Part shown: in pieces, positions 16,918 through 25,853 of the stretch
Layout: the number at the start of each line of letters is the position of its first letter
How positions within the stretch are numbered: position 1 is the stretch's first letter
Assembly: GCF_002979865.1 (NCBI RefSeq)
Contig: NZ_PCPZ01000003.1
Location: 124,001 to 188,000 of the forward strand
Source: Arthrobacter sp. MYb214
GTDB lineage: Bacteria > Actinomycetota > Actinomycetes > Actinomycetales > Micrococcaceae
Direction: 5' to 3'
Length of the DNA stretch: 64,000 nucleotides
Program-made: the position numbers and the translations under genes
The notes under the pieces: generated by a model
What the model saw: the letters and a program-made list of their open reading frames with translations, nothing else
Told to the model about the DNA's origin: nothing
Databases searched by the model: none

Positions 16918-17850
16918 TTGGGCACGATTGCTTGGGCCGGGCGCAAGATCGGCGGCGCGCTGGTGGTGCTGTGGCTGGTGGCCACCGCCATCTTCATCGC
17001 CATCCGGCTGATCCCCGGCGACCCGGCCGAAGCAATCATGGGCGGCCCCGGTTCCCAGGCCTCGGCCGAAGCGCTGGCCGCGGCCCGCGCCGAGTACGGA
17101 CTGGACCTGCCGCTCATCTCCCAGTACCTGATGTACCTGGGCAAGCTGGCCACCTTGGACTTCGGCACCTCCTATTCGCTCAAGCAGCCGGTCGCCGGCA
17201 TCATGGGCGATCTCCTGCCCAATACCCTCTGGCTTGCGCTGCTGGCCCTGGCGGCCGCCTGGGTGCTGGCCCTGGGCTTCGCGGCATCGGCCATGCGGGC
17301 CAACCGCTTTGGCGCATGGCTGGGAAATATCGTGGAGATCATTGCCGCCGCCGTGCCGCACTTCTGGCTCGGCGCGGTGCTGATCATGCTCTTCTCCTCG
17401 ATGCTCGGCTGGCTGCCGGCCGTGGATAACGGCACCGCCCAGGGTTTGGTACTTCCCGTGCTGACCTTGGCATTGCCGCTGGCCGGGTTCCTCACCCAGC
17501 TGATGCGCGATTCGCTGAGTGCAGCCCTGGGCAGCCAGTTCGCGCTGGCCGCGCGTGCCCGTGGCGAAAGCCGGCTGGCGGTCTTCTGGCGCCATGGCTT
17601 GCGCCATGCCGCCTTGCCTGCCCTGGGCCTGACCGGCTGGGCTTTCTCCTCGCTGCTTTCCGGCGCGGTGGTGGTCGAGGCGATCTTCGCCCGTCCGGGT
17701 CTGGGGCGCTCGCTGCTTTCTGCGGTGCTGGCCCGCGACATCCCGATGGTCACCGGCATCGCGCTCTTCTCCGCGCTGGTCTACATCGTGGTCATGGCGA
17801 TCACCGAAGGCATCGAGCGAGCCATCAATCCGGCAGGGGCGAGCTCATGA
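16918..17850 (+). CDS. ABC transporter permease, DppB type
   Basis: 310-residue inner membrane permease with about six helices. It has the usual N-terminal IFIAIRLIPGDPAEAIMGG and the cytoplasmic EAA-type loop ALAARARGESRLAVFWRHGLRHAALP that contacts the ATPase. The start is a TTG at 16918, six bases after the previous stop; no upstream ATG is available. It pairs with the downstream DppC-type permease. Confidence 0.88.
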   Translation: MGTIAWAGRKIGGALVVLWLVATAIFIAIRLIPGDPAEAIMGGPGSQASAEALAAARAEYGLDLPLISQYLMYLGKLATLDFGTSYSLKQPVAGIMGDLLPNTLWLALLALAAAWVLALGFAASAMRANRFGAWLGNIVEIIAAAVPHFWLGAVLIMLFSSMLGWLPAVDNGTAQGLVLPVLTLALPLAGFLTQLMRDSLSAALGSQFALAARARGESRLAVFWRHGLRHAALPALGLTGWAFSSLLSGAVVVEAIFARPGLGRSLLSAVLARDIPMVTGIALFSALVYIVVMAITEGIERAINPAGASS

Positions 17851-18644
17851 GCCGCACCGCAAGAATCTTCGCCGCCGCATTCATCGCCTTGTGGGTGCTC
17901 ATCGCGCTGGTTCCTTCGGTGCTGGCCCCGGGCGACCCATTGGCCATCAACCCGGCCGAGGCATTCAGCAAACCCGGCGCCGCGCATTTCTTCGGCACCG
18001 ACGAATCGGGCCGCGACATCTATACCCGTGTCATCCATGGTGCCCGCGACTCGCTGGCTATCGGCCTGGCGGCCACGGGATTGGGCATGGGATTGGCCAT
18101 CGTCTTGGGCACAGCTGCGGCATTGTCCCCGCGCTGGCTCGACGAGATCATCCTGCGCGTGCTCGAAGCGCTCTACGCGATTCCATCCTTGCTGATGGCA
18201 CTGCTGATCATTGCCTTCACCGGACCCGGTGTCGGGCCGGCCATCGTCGCGGTGGGCCTGTCCACCGCACCGGGATATGCCCGGCTGGTGCGCAGCCAGA
18301 TCCGCACGCTGAAGAGTTCGGAAATGCTGGAGGCAGCCACCGTGCTGGGCCGCGGCTCGTGGCTGTTGGTCCGCAACCATTTGGTTCCCAACGCCCTCAA
18401 GCCCCTGCTGGCGCTGGTGACCTTGGGGATCGGCCAAGCCGTGATCTGGGCTGCTGCCCTGTCCTTCCTGGGCTTGGGCACTCCCCCGCCAGCTCCCGAA
18501 TGGGGTGCCATGCTTTCGGCCGGGCGCACCTACCTGCACTTCGCGTGGTGGATGAGCTTGTTCCCCGGCTTGGCGATAGTTGTCGTGGCCGCAGGCGCCA
18601 CGCTGATTGGCCGCGCGCTGGGCGGAAGGGCAAGGACAGCATGA
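17847..18644 (+). CDS. ABC transporter permease, DppC type
   Basis: 265-residue second permease of the importer. N-terminal helix, then FFGTDESGRDIYTRVIHGARDSLAIGL, the signature of this subfamily, and the EAA-type loop EMLEAATVLGRGSWLLVRNHLVPNAL. Start ATG overlaps the dppB-like stop by four bases, so translation is coupled. Confidence 0.9.
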   Translation: MSRTARIFAAAFIALWVLIALVPSVLAPGDPLAINPAEAFSKPGAAHFFGTDESGRDIYTRVIHGARDSLAIGLAATGLGMGLAIVLGTAAALSPRWLDEIILRVLEALYAIPSLLMALLIIAFTGPGVGPAIVAVGLSTAPGYARLVRSQIRTLKSSEMLEAATVLGRGSWLLVRNHLVPNALKPLLALVTLGIGQAVIWAAALSFLGLGTPPPAPEWGAMLSAGRTYLHFAWWMSLFPGLAIVVVAAGATLIGRALGGRARTA

Positions 18645-20236
18645 ACGAGCAAGCACTGATTACGGTCAAGGACCTTTCGGTCCATTTCGGTTCCACCGTG
18701 GCGGTGAAGAACATTTCCTTCACCGTAAAGGCCGGACGTTGCCTCGCATTGGTCGGCGAATCCGGGTCGGGCAAATCCGTGACCGCCCGCAGCCTGCTTG
18801 GCCTCTCCGGCGGCACCGTCAGCGCCGCCGAGCTCGCTGTCTGCGGGCAGAACGCCTTGGAGCTCTCCGACCGCGGCTGGCAGCAGATCCGCGGGAATTC
18901 GGTGTCCATGATCTTGCAGGATGCGCTGATGGCGCTCGATCCGCTGCGCCCGGTGGGCCGGGAAATCGGTGATGCGCTCAAGGCGCACGGCAAGATGTCG
19001 AAATCCGAGCGCCAGCAGCGAGTGCTCCAGGTGCTGGAATCCGTGCGCATGCCCGAGCCCGGGCGCCGTGCCAAGCAGCGTTCCACCGAGCTCTCTGGCG
19101 GCATGCGCCAGCGTGCCCTGATTGCCCAGGCCCTGGCCGGCAACCCGCAGGTAGTCATCGCCGATGAGGCAACCACCGCCTTGGACTCGGCGCTGACAGC
19201 ACTGGTCCTTTCGCAGCTGCGCGAGCTCAAGGAGCAGGGCCGCGGCGTGCTGATGATCAGCCACGATCTGGCCCAGGTAGCGCATTTGGCCGACGACATT
19301 GCGGTGATGCGCAACGGTGCAATCGTTGAGGCCGGCAGCACCGGGCAGATCCTGGGCGACCCGCAGCACGAGTACACCCGCCAATTGCTGCGGGCCGTGC
19401 CTTCGGGGATACCGCGCTTCGCCCCGTTGTCGGCAGCCAGCAAGCCGTTGACGGCACCACCGCCAGAAGCACCCGCCACTACTGCCCCCGCGTTATCAGT
19501 CACGCAGCTGTCCAAAACGTTCGGCAAGCACCAGGCCGTGGATGCGATCAGTTTCGAACTGCCCCGGGGCAAGACCCTGGGCGTTGTCGGCGAATCCGGG
19601 TCCGGGAAGACCACCACCGCGCGCATGGTGCTGGGCTTGCAGAAGCCTGATGCAGGCAACGTCAAGCTGCTCGGCGAGCACTTTGCCCCGGCCCTCGAAT
19701 CCCAGCGCCGAAAGCTGCGCGAACAAATCGGCGCGATCTACCAGAACCCGTTGGGGTCTTTCGATCCGCGCTATTCGGTGGGGCAGCTGCTGGCCGATGC
19801 GCTGAGCCGCGGCAAGTCCAAGCGCGCAGCCGAGTACCGCAAGCCGGCGGCTGAACTGCTCGAACAAGTCGAGCTGTCCACCGAATTGCTGGGCCGCAAC
19901 CCGCGCGAGCTTTCCGGCGGGCAGCGCCAGCGCCTGGCGATTGCCCGTGCGCTAGCGCCCAAGCCGCAGGTGCTGGTCCTTGACGAGCCGGTCTCGGCCT
20001 TGGATGTATCAATCCAAGCCACGGTGCTGGACCTCCTGGATCGGATCCAGCTGGACACCGGAACCAGCTACCTGTTCATCAGCCATGACCTGTCGGTGAT
20101 CGAGCACATGAGCGACTCCGTTGCGGTGATGCATGAAGGCAAAATCATCGAGCAGGGCTCTACTGACCAAGTCTTCGGCGCCCCGCAGCATGATTACACG
20201 AAACTGCTGCTCTCGGCGATGCCGCGGTTGCGCTAG
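18641..20236 (+). CDS. ABC transporter ATP-binding protein, fused DppD-DppF type
   Basis: 531-residue protein with two complete ATPase domains. Domain 1 (about 5-250) has Walker A GESGSGKS, signature LSGGMRQRALIAQAL and Walker B VVIADEATTALD. Domain 2 (about 285-531) has GESGSGKT, LSGGQRQRLAIARAL and VLVLDEPVSALD. A Pro/Ala-rich linker joins them. In most peptide importers these are two genes. Start overlaps the permease stop by four bases. The stop overlaps that of the convergent ligase gene (CTAG), leaving no intergenic terminator. Confidence 0.92.
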   Translation: MNEQALITVKDLSVHFGSTVAVKNISFTVKAGRCLALVGESGSGKSVTARSLLGLSGGTVSAAELAVCGQNALELSDRGWQQIRGNSVSMILQDALMALDPLRPVGREIGDALKAHGKMSKSERQQRVLQVLESVRMPEPGRRAKQRSTELSGGMRQRALIAQALAGNPQVVIADEATTALDSALTALVLSQLRELKEQGRGVLMISHDLAQVAHLADDIAVMRNGAIVEAGSTGQILGDPQHEYTRQLLRAVPSGIPRFAPLSAASKPLTAPPPEAPATTAPALSVTQLSKTFGKHQAVDAISFELPRGKTLGVVGESGSGKTTTARMVLGLQKPDAGNVKLLGEHFAPALESQRRKLREQIGAIYQNPLGSFDPRYSVGQLLADALSRGKSKRAAEYRKPAAELLEQVELSTELLGRNPRELSGGQRQRLAIARALAPKPQVLVLDEPVSALDVSIQATVLDLLDRIQLDTGTSYLFISHDLSVIEHMSDSVAVMHEGKIIEQGSTDQVFGAPQHDYTKLLLSAMPRLR

Positions 20237-21921
20237 ACCAGATCGACCATCTGGTCCTTGACCTGCTTGCGCAGGATCTTGCCCAGCAGCGAGCGCGGCA
20301 TCTCATCGATCTGCACAATGCGCTTAGGCACCTTGTAGGCGGCCAGCAGCTCGCGGCAGTGGGCGCGCAGCGCGTCCTCGTTCAGCCCGCAGCCCTCTTC
20401 GAGCTGCACCGCGGCAACTACCATTTCGCCGCCGCGGGCCAACGGCTTTCCGAAGACCGCGGCATCGGCCACGTCAGCGTGCTGGCGCAGGGCGATCTCG
20501 ACCTCGGTCGGTGAAACGTTGAAGCCGCCGGTGATGATCAGCTCCTTGGCGCGGTCCACCACCTGGGCGAAGCCGTCCTCGTCAACGGTGACCACATCGC
20601 CCGAACGCAGCCAGCCGTCCTCGGTTTTGGCCTTGGCCGTTTCCTCCGGGTTGTTCCAGTAGCCCTGGAACACCTGCGGGCCCTTGATCAGCAATTCGCC
20701 CGGTTCTCCCTGGGCCACTTCCCGGCTCGGGTCCTCCACGTCCACGACCTTCATCAGTGTCGAGGGGAAGGGCACGCCGATGGTGCCGGTGCGGCGGCTG
20801 GGGTGGAATGGGTTGCCCAAGGCCACCGGCGAGGACTCGGTCATGCCGTAGCCTTCCACCAGCAGGCCGCCGGACATCGATTCCCACAGCTCCACCACAT
20901 GGTCGGGCAGGTTCATCGCCCCGGAGATGCAGTACTTGGCGCTCTTCAGCGAGACGCCGCGCTCCTTCGCCGCCAGGGCGGTGCGCTCGTAGATCGGCGG
21001 CACCGCGCAGTACACGGTGGCCGGGGACTTCTTCCAGGCATCCAGGATCATCTGCGGATCGAACTTCGGGAAGAGCACCAGCAGGCCCTGCTTCTTCACT
21101 CCGAAGGTCAGGTACAGGGTCATGCCGAAGGCATGGAACATCGGCAGGATCGCGTAGAGGATTTCCTCGCGCTCCTGCGCCCCGAGCATCCAGGCCTCGC
21201 CCTGCAAGGCGTTGGAATAGAGGTTGAAGTGGGTGAGCATGGCACCCTTGGGGTGGCCGGTGGTCCCCGAGGTGTACTGGATGACCGCCAGGTCATCGAC
21301 ATCCGGATGCGGGTGGTTCGCATCCAATTGCGCACCGGAGAGCAGGTCCTTCCATGCCACGGTGCCCGAGGTGCGCGCCGTGAGCGACGCCTTGGTCTCG
21401 CGCAGCTTCTTGACCGGCAGGTTCAGCGCCAGGCGCTTGACCGCGGGGAAGGCTTCGAGCAGGTTGACCGAGACGATCGAGTCCAGCTGCACGTCCTTGG
21501 GGAATTCCTGGACGTTGGCCACGACCTTGTCCCAGGCAATCGCGATGCGCGCCTGGTGGTCCTCGAACTGGTGGCGCAGTTCCCGCGAGGTGTACAGCGG
21601 GTTGTGCTCCACCACGACGGCGCCAAGGCGCAGGATCGCGTAGAAGGCGATCACGTGCTGCGGGCAGTTGGGCAGGATCAGCGCAACGCGGTCGCCGGCG
21701 CGCACGCCGAGCTTGCGCAGGCCCTCGGCGGCCTTGGCTACCTGCGCGCCCAGATCGGCGTAGCTGGTGCGGCGGCCGAAGAATTCGGTCGCCGGGCTAT
21801 CGCCGGCTTCACGCACGGAGCGCTCGAACATGCGGCTGAGCGGTTCGGTGGGCAGCTCGATTTCGGCCGGGACTCCCGGCTGGTAATTTGCCACCCATGC
21901 GGGCGCAGCACTATTTTCCAT
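20233..21921 (-). CDS. Long-chain fatty acid-CoA ligase (AMP-forming)
   Basis: 562-residue acyl-CoA synthetase that activates a fatty acid through an acyl-AMP. Motifs: YTSGTTGHPKGAMLTH (AMP binding), EGYGMTESSPVALGNP, RSGDVVTVDEDGFAQVVDRAKELIITGG in outline, and NVSPTEVE, with the catalytic Lys near the C-terminus in LLGKILRKQ. The start is uncertain: the ATG at 21921 has GGAGGT only one base away, and the ATG at 21933 includes that sequence in the gene. Chain length preference is not evident. Confidence 0.88.
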   Translation of the reverse strand: MENSAAPAWVANYQPGVPAEIELPTEPLSRMFERSVREAGDSPATEFFGRRTSYADLGAQVAKAAEGLRKLGVRAGDRVALILPNCPQHVIAFYAILRLGAVVVEHNPLYTSRELRHQFEDHQARIAIAWDKVVANVQEFPKDVQLDSIVSVNLLEAFPAVKRLALNLPVKKLRETKASLTARTSGTVAWKDLLSGAQLDANHPHPDVDDLAVIQYTSGTTGHPKGAMLTHFNLYSNALQGEAWMLGAQEREEILYAILPMFHAFGMTLYLTFGVKKQGLLVLFPKFDPQMILDAWKKSPATVYCAVPPIYERTALAAKERGVSLKSAKYCISGAMNLPDHVVELWESMSGGLLVEGYGMTESSPVALGNPFHPSRRTGTIGVPFPSTLMKVVDVEDPSREVAQGEPGELLIKGPQVFQGYWNNPEETAKAKTEDGWLRSGDVVTVDEDGFAQVVDRAKELIITGGFNVSPTEVEIALRQHADVADAAVFGKPLARGGEMVVAAVQLEEGCGLNEDALRAHCRELLAAYKVPKRIVQIDEMPRSLLGKILRKQVKDQMVDLV

Positions 21922-22128
21922 ACCTCCAATCATGCCCTGTTACGGGACATGGCGCGATTCCAGGGCTTCCCGGGTGCAAACGACGCGCTGCAGGTGGCGG
22001 ATCCGCCCGCTGGCAGGAATACCCCGGCACCGCACAGCTGGGATTTTCCTGCGAACACCCGGAGCAGGGCAGCGATCGGCGATAGCGTGTGCGTGATTGC
22101 ACGGCTACGCAACTACCGGGAGGCATCC

Positions 22129-23127
22129 ATGCCAGCACGCCGAAGCAAACGGCTTCCCATCACGCGCCGGCGCGCGGGAACCGGCTTCTTCTACCTGGAA
22201 GGGGCACGCACGGTGAAGGACCAGCACCTGCTGGATCGGATCAGGCAATTGTCGATCCCGCCGGCATGGAAACAGGTCCAGATCGCTGCCAGTGCGCGGG
22301 CCAAGGTCCAAGCTCGCGGAATCGATGCGGCAGGACGCACCCAGATGATCTACCACCCCGATTTCCGCGAGCGGCAGGATGCCGCCAAATTCGACCGGTT
22401 GCCGGCGTTCGGCCGCGCACTGCCCAATCTCCGCCGCCAGCTGCTGCGGGATCTGCGCCGGGGAAGAAACGACAAGGACAGGGTCACTGCGGCCGTGGTC
22501 CTGCTGCTGGATCTGCATCTGCTGCGCATCGGCACGCACGCCTACTCGCGTTCCAACCAATCGTTCGGGGCCGCTTCGCTGCGAGCCAAGCATCTGGAGG
22601 TCCAAGGGCATTGCGCCACCCTCGAGTTTCCCGGCAAGAGCGGCCAGCAGCAGCATGTGAAAATCAGGAGCCGGCGACTGGCACGAGTACTGGTCCAATT
22701 GCGCGATCAGCCGGGCTACGAGCTTTTCCGCTACCTGGATGACGATGGGCACTCGCACCTGCTCCAGCCTGCGCAAATCAACCGGTACCTCGAGGAGCAT
22801 CTGGGTAGCGGATTCACCGCCAAGGACTTCAGGACCTGGGGCGGCAGCTTAGCGGCTTTCAGGGCACTGATCGAGGCTCCCGCCTCGGCTATGGCTGCCG
22901 ATGATGCCAGGAATCTGCGCAAGCTGGCCATCGAGCAGGCCGCCGGAAAACTGGGCAATACTCCCGAAATCGCGGCCGGCTCCTATATCGATCCCCGTGT
23001 GCTGGAGCTGGCGGACGATCCGGAAAAATTGGCGGCGCTGCGCCGTTCCAAACGGCAGCTGGGGACCAAGAACCATTTGGATCCGGCTTCGCGCTGCCTG
23101 CTGCGGTTCCTTGAAAGGGCCAGCTAG
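22129..23127 (+). CDS. DNA topoisomerase IB (poxvirus/bacterial type)
   Basis: 332-residue enzyme that relaxes supercoils through a 3'-phosphotyrosyl intermediate. The N-terminal domain has RIRQLSIPPAWKQVQI. The catalytic domain has LLRIGTHAYSRSNQSFGAASL with the first active-site Arg, KDFRTWGGSLAAF with Lys/Arg, and the nucleophile Tyr286 in GNTPEIAAGSYIDPRV. All key positions appear intact. Start at 22129 follows CGGGAGG. Such enzymes are scattered through Actinobacteria and Proteobacteria. No partner gene is evident. Confidence 0.92.
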   Translation: MPARRSKRLPITRRRAGTGFFYLEGARTVKDQHLLDRIRQLSIPPAWKQVQIAASARAKVQARGIDAAGRTQMIYHPDFRERQDAAKFDRLPAFGRALPNLRRQLLRDLRRGRNDKDRVTAAVVLLLDLHLLRIGTHAYSRSNQSFGAASLRAKHLEVQGHCATLEFPGKSGQQQHVKIRSRRLARVLVQLRDQPGYELFRYLDDDGHSHLLQPAQINRYLEEHLGSGFTAKDFRTWGGSLAAFRALIEAPASAMAADDARNLRKLAIEQAAGKLGNTPEIAAGSYIDPRVLELADDPEKLAALRRSKRQLGTKNHLDPASRCLLRFLERAS

Positions 23128-23136
23128 GTTCAGAAT

Positions 23137-24237
23137 CTAGAAGTTCAGTCCTCTGGCCGCTACATCCCATACCTCGCTGGTGCCGTCCTCATGCACTGCC
23201 AGCACGTTGTCGACCAGGTTCACCGCGACGCAGACATGGTTCGGGATGACGTGGAGCTGCTCGCCGTGGGCCGGCAGGTCCAAGTGCTCGGGCCACAGCA
23301 CGGTGGCGTGATGCTCCGATAGTGCGCTGATGCGGGCTTCAGGGCACTGGGCGATGCGCCCGTATCCGGTGGCCCAGGCCGGGCAGTCGCTTCCGAGCAC
23401 CTTGCTGCCGGCGTCCAGCACGATGCGCCGGGGAATCTGCCCATCGCCTTCATGGCGGCTGATCACGGTGGAGGCGACGGTCAGGGAAATATCCTCCCAG
23501 CGCACGCGCCCCAGCTCGAACTGCTGCGCATCGCCGAAGACGTATACCCCTGGACGCACCTCGGTCAGCACCGAGTTGTCGCTCAGTTCGGCGGTCGGGG
23601 TGGAGCCCCCGCTGATGCGCTTGATGGCATGCCCGGCCTCGCGCAGCAGGCACGCCGCTTCGGCCAGGGCCTTGTGCTCATCGTTGAGTGCCGCGTCGAT
23701 GCCGTGCGGCGAGTAGCTGTGGCCGGGGAAAGTGAAGATCCCATGCACGCGCATGCCTGCTGCACGGGCGGCATCGGCTATTTCCACCGCGCCTTGCGGG
23801 CTGGTGCCGCTTCGGTGATGGCCGCTGTCGATCTCGATGACGAGCTTGATCTTGGAGGCCTTCTCCCCCAGCATCCTGGCCATCTGCTGCACGGCCTGGA
23901 CAGAGTCCGTGCCGATGCTCAGCTTGGCACGGCGCATCAGCTCCAGGATGCGTGCCGCCTGGGATTCATTGACCCACAAAGGGTAGGCGATGAAGATCTT
24001 CGCGACCCCGTGCAGCGCAAACGCGAGGGCTTCGCCGACAGTTGCCACGGTGAGTCCGGCGGCACCGGCGTCCATCTGGCGTTCGGCGATTTCATGCATC
24101 TTGTGCGTCTTGGCATGCGGGCGCAGTTTCAGGCCCTGGCTCGCCACTCGGTGGGCCACCCGGTCAATGTTCTGCTGGAGCTTCGCTACGTCAACGATGA
24201 CCTGCGGGGTGTTGATTCCGGCCGGGATAGTGCCCAA
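23137..24237 (-). CDS. D-threonine aldolase/D-serine dehydratase-like PLP enzyme
   Basis: 366-residue fold type III (alanine racemase-like) PLP enzyme, often annotated as amino acid deaminase/aldolase. GINTPQVIVDVAKLQQNI leads to LRPHAKTHK, where Lys binds PLP. VIEIDSGHHRSGT, GIFTFPGHSY and SGGSTPTA supply phosphate contacts, and the C-terminal domain has VIPNHVCVAVNL, whose His/Cys pattern matches the metal site of D-threonine aldolase/DSD. I favour a TTG start at 24237 with AAGGA upstream; an ATG at 24291 would add 18 unmatched residues. It lies downstream of an IclR gene on the same strand. Substrate likely a D-hydroxy amino acid. Confidence 0.8.
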   Translation of the reverse strand: MGTIPAGINTPQVIVDVAKLQQNIDRVAHRVASQGLKLRPHAKTHKMHEIAERQMDAGAAGLTVATVGEALAFALHGVAKIFIAYPLWVNESQAARILELMRRAKLSIGTDSVQAVQQMARMLGEKASKIKLVIEIDSGHHRSGTSPQGAVEIADAARAAGMRVHGIFTFPGHSYSPHGIDAALNDEHKALAEAACLLREAGHAIKRISGGSTPTAELSDNSVLTEVRPGVYVFGDAQQFELGRVRWEDISLTVASTVISRHEGDGQIPRRIVLDAGSKVLGSDCPAWATGYGRIAQCPEARISALSEHHATVLWPEHLDLPAHGEQLHVIPNHVCVAVNLVDNVLAVHEDGTSEVWDVAARGLNF

Positions 24238-24344
24238 ATTTTCCGTCCTTCTGCACTTGGCTGCGTCACGGGGAATCCTGGAAATAGGCATTCCCGCCGA
24301 TCTGAAAGATTACCGCAGGAAGCTTTGTACCGGGGAAGGAAAAA

Positions 24345-25133
24345 CTAGCGTGGAAGCGTGCTTGACCGGGCCGACAGCTTGGTGGACAACTCATGCGCGT
24401 GGTGCAGCAGCAGGTTGCCCAGCTCTTCGCGGCGGTCCGCTTCAAAGCGCGTGTGGATCCCGGTCAGGCTCAGTGCCCAGGCAGGCTGTCCCGAGTTGTC
24501 GAAAACCGCAGCGCCCATGCCCCAGCTGCCCTCGACGATCAAGCCGGGGTTGACCGAATAGCCCAGCTGGCGGGTTTCGGCGACCTTTTTGCGCAGCTCT
24601 TCGCGCGAATGCGCCGGCCCATATCCTGGCTCTAGATCGGCATCGCGCAGGTAGCGCTCAATGCCCTGTTCAGGCAGGAAAGCAAGGATCGCGATTCCGG
24701 CCGAAGCGACTCCCAGCGGGAAGCGCCGTCCTTCATACAGCACGAACGAGCGGATGGGAAAGGCTCCATCCTGGCGCAGCAAGCACACGGTTTCGTCCCC
24801 TCGCCGCGCCGAGAGGAACGCACTTTCCCCGGTCGCCTCGGCCAGCGCGGCAACATGCTCGCGGGCCAGTTCGCTGATGTCGTAGCGCTCGGCTGCCACC
24901 GCTCCCATGAGGTAGAGCTCGGGGCCAAGCAGCCAGCGGCCGGTGCGATGATCGTGGTCGCAGAATCCTTCGGTGGCCAACGCGCTGAGCAGGCGATGCA
25001 CGGTGGGCCGGGCCAAACCGGTGCTCCGGGCAGTTTGCGTCGTGGTGATGCCCTCGGGCATTGCGGTGCTCACGGTGCGAAGCACGGCAGCCAGCCGCCC
25101 TACGACTTGGGTTCCAGCCGGGGAATTGCTCAT
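24345..25133 (-). CDS. IclR-family transcriptional regulator
   Basis: 262-residue regulator. The N-terminal winged HTH has TTTQTARSTGLARPTVHRLLSALATEGF; the C-terminal GAF-like effector domain includes LPLGVASAGIAILAFLP-type and ALSLTGIHTRF-type strands. The ATG at 25133 is preceded by a CATAAT -10-like element and an ATGGAC-type palindrome with no room for a ribosome site, so the mRNA may be leaderless and autoregulated. Two further copies of the palindrome lie near the CoA-transferase operon, which is therefore the likely target. It may also be co-transcribed with the downstream aldolase-fold gene. Confidence 0.88.
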   Translation of the reverse strand: MSNSPAGTQVVGRLAAVLRTVSTAMPEGITTTQTARSTGLARPTVHRLLSALATEGFCDHDHRTGRWLLGPELYLMGAVAAERYDISELAREHVAALAEATGESAFLSARRGDETVCLLRQDGAFPIRSFVLYEGRRFPLGVASAGIAILAFLPEQGIERYLRDADLEPGYGPAHSREELRKKVAETRQLGYSVNPGLIVEGSWGMGAAVFDNSGQPAWALSLTGIHTRFEADRREELGNLLLHHAHELSTKLSARSSTLPR

Positions 25134-25134
25134 G

Positions 25135-25147
25135 ACCACATTATGGA
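25135..25147. promoter_or_regulatory. Putative IclR operator at the iclR start
   Basis: ACCAC-ATT-ATGGA followed by C, immediately before the iclR ATG and overlapping the -10-like CATAAT on the minus strand. It matches the two palindromes before the CoA-transferase operon. Confidence 0.6.
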
Positions 25148-25235
25148 CGATCGGTTACGGGCCGGATAATTCCCTCTTCATACTTTGTCGCCGTACCCCT
25201 GTTGCTATCGAGCTGGTCGGCGGATAATTCAGCAC

Positions 25236-25691
25236 ATGGAAAATACATGGCAAATCGTCATCGACTGCGCCGGCCCGCAAGCAATGGTCCGGTTCTGGGC
25301 CGAAGCCTTGCGCTACGTTCCCGAGCCCGCCCCGGACGGGCATCCCACGTGGCGCGCCTACTGGCAGTCCATGGGCGTGCCGGATGATGAATTGCCGCCC
25401 GGAACCGGTGATGAACCGGAGTCGCTGGTCGATCCGCAAGGTGGTGGGCCAAGGATTTGGTTCCAGCAGGTACCGGAGGCCAAGAGCATCAAGAATCGCC
25501 TGCATCTGGACTTGCTGGTCAGCGGCGGCCGCGGCGTTCGCTTCGAAGAACGCAGGCAAATCATCACCGACGAGGCAGAGCGCCTGGTGGCCCTGGGGGC
25601 CAAAGTCCGCACCGTTCACGACATGCCAGAGATGGGCCATTTCGCTATCTGCATGTTCGATATCGAAGGCAATGAGTTCGACATCGTCTAG
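25236..25691 (+). CDS. VOC family (glyoxalase-like) protein
   Basis: 151-residue protein of the vicinal oxygen chelate superfamily, glyoxalase-like group. The N-terminal WQIVIDCAGPQAMVRFWAEALRYVP, the central RLHLDLLV with a conserved His, and the C-terminal MFDIEGNEFDIV with a metal-type Glu are typical. It lies between the iclR gene and the CoA-transferase operon but has no clear functional tie to either. Substrate unknown. Confidence 0.8.
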   Translation: MENTWQIVIDCAGPQAMVRFWAEALRYVPEPAPDGHPTWRAYWQSMGVPDDELPPGTGDEPESLVDPQGGGPRIWFQQVPEAKSIKNRLHLDLLVSGGRGVRFEERRQIITDEAERLVALGAKVRTVHDMPEMGHFAICMFDIEGNEFDIV

Positions 25692-25704
25692 CCCTCTCAG
25701 CTAT

Positions 25705-25719
25705 GTCCATAATATGGAC
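25705..25719. promoter_or_regulatory. Putative IclR operator, distal site
   Basis: Perfect 6-3-6 palindrome GTCCATAATATGGAC, 149 bases upstream of scoA and 14 bases after the VOC gene. Confidence 0.65.
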
Positions 25720-25775
25720 CGCTTGGCCGTTCCTCCTCACCATCCGACCAGTTACCCGGCAATGCACCGGGTCTA

Positions 25776-25804
25776 TTGCATGCTCACCTGCGACTACGTA
25801 CGTT
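25776..25804 (+). promoter_or_regulatory. Candidate scoA promoter
   Basis: -35 TTGCAT (25776-25781), 17-base spacer, -10 TACGTT (25799-25804). Transcription would begin near 25811, between the two palindromes. Confidence 0.45.
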
Positions 25805-25825
25805 AGAGGATAAGCAGATCCGCGC

Positions 25826-25838
25826 TCCACATAGTGGA
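25826..25838. promoter_or_regulatory. Putative IclR operator, proximal site
   Basis: Perfect 5-3-5 palindrome TCCACATAGTGGA followed by C, just downstream of the presumed transcription start and directly before the scoA ribosome site. A repressor here would block elongation or initiation. Confidence 0.65.
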
Positions 25839-25853
25839 CACATGGAGGAATCG

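Noticed and set aside
16279-17607. Long minus-strand open frame under the ABC binding protein and permease
   Set aside because: Its translation is Gln/Gly/Arg-rich without any family pattern; it is the mirror of codon bias in the real plus-strand genes.
20803-22128. Plus-strand open frame opposite the acyl-CoA ligase, continuous with topoisomerase IB
   Set aside because: Only the part after the ATG at 22129 resembles a protein family and has a ribosome site; the upstream part is antisense to the ligase.
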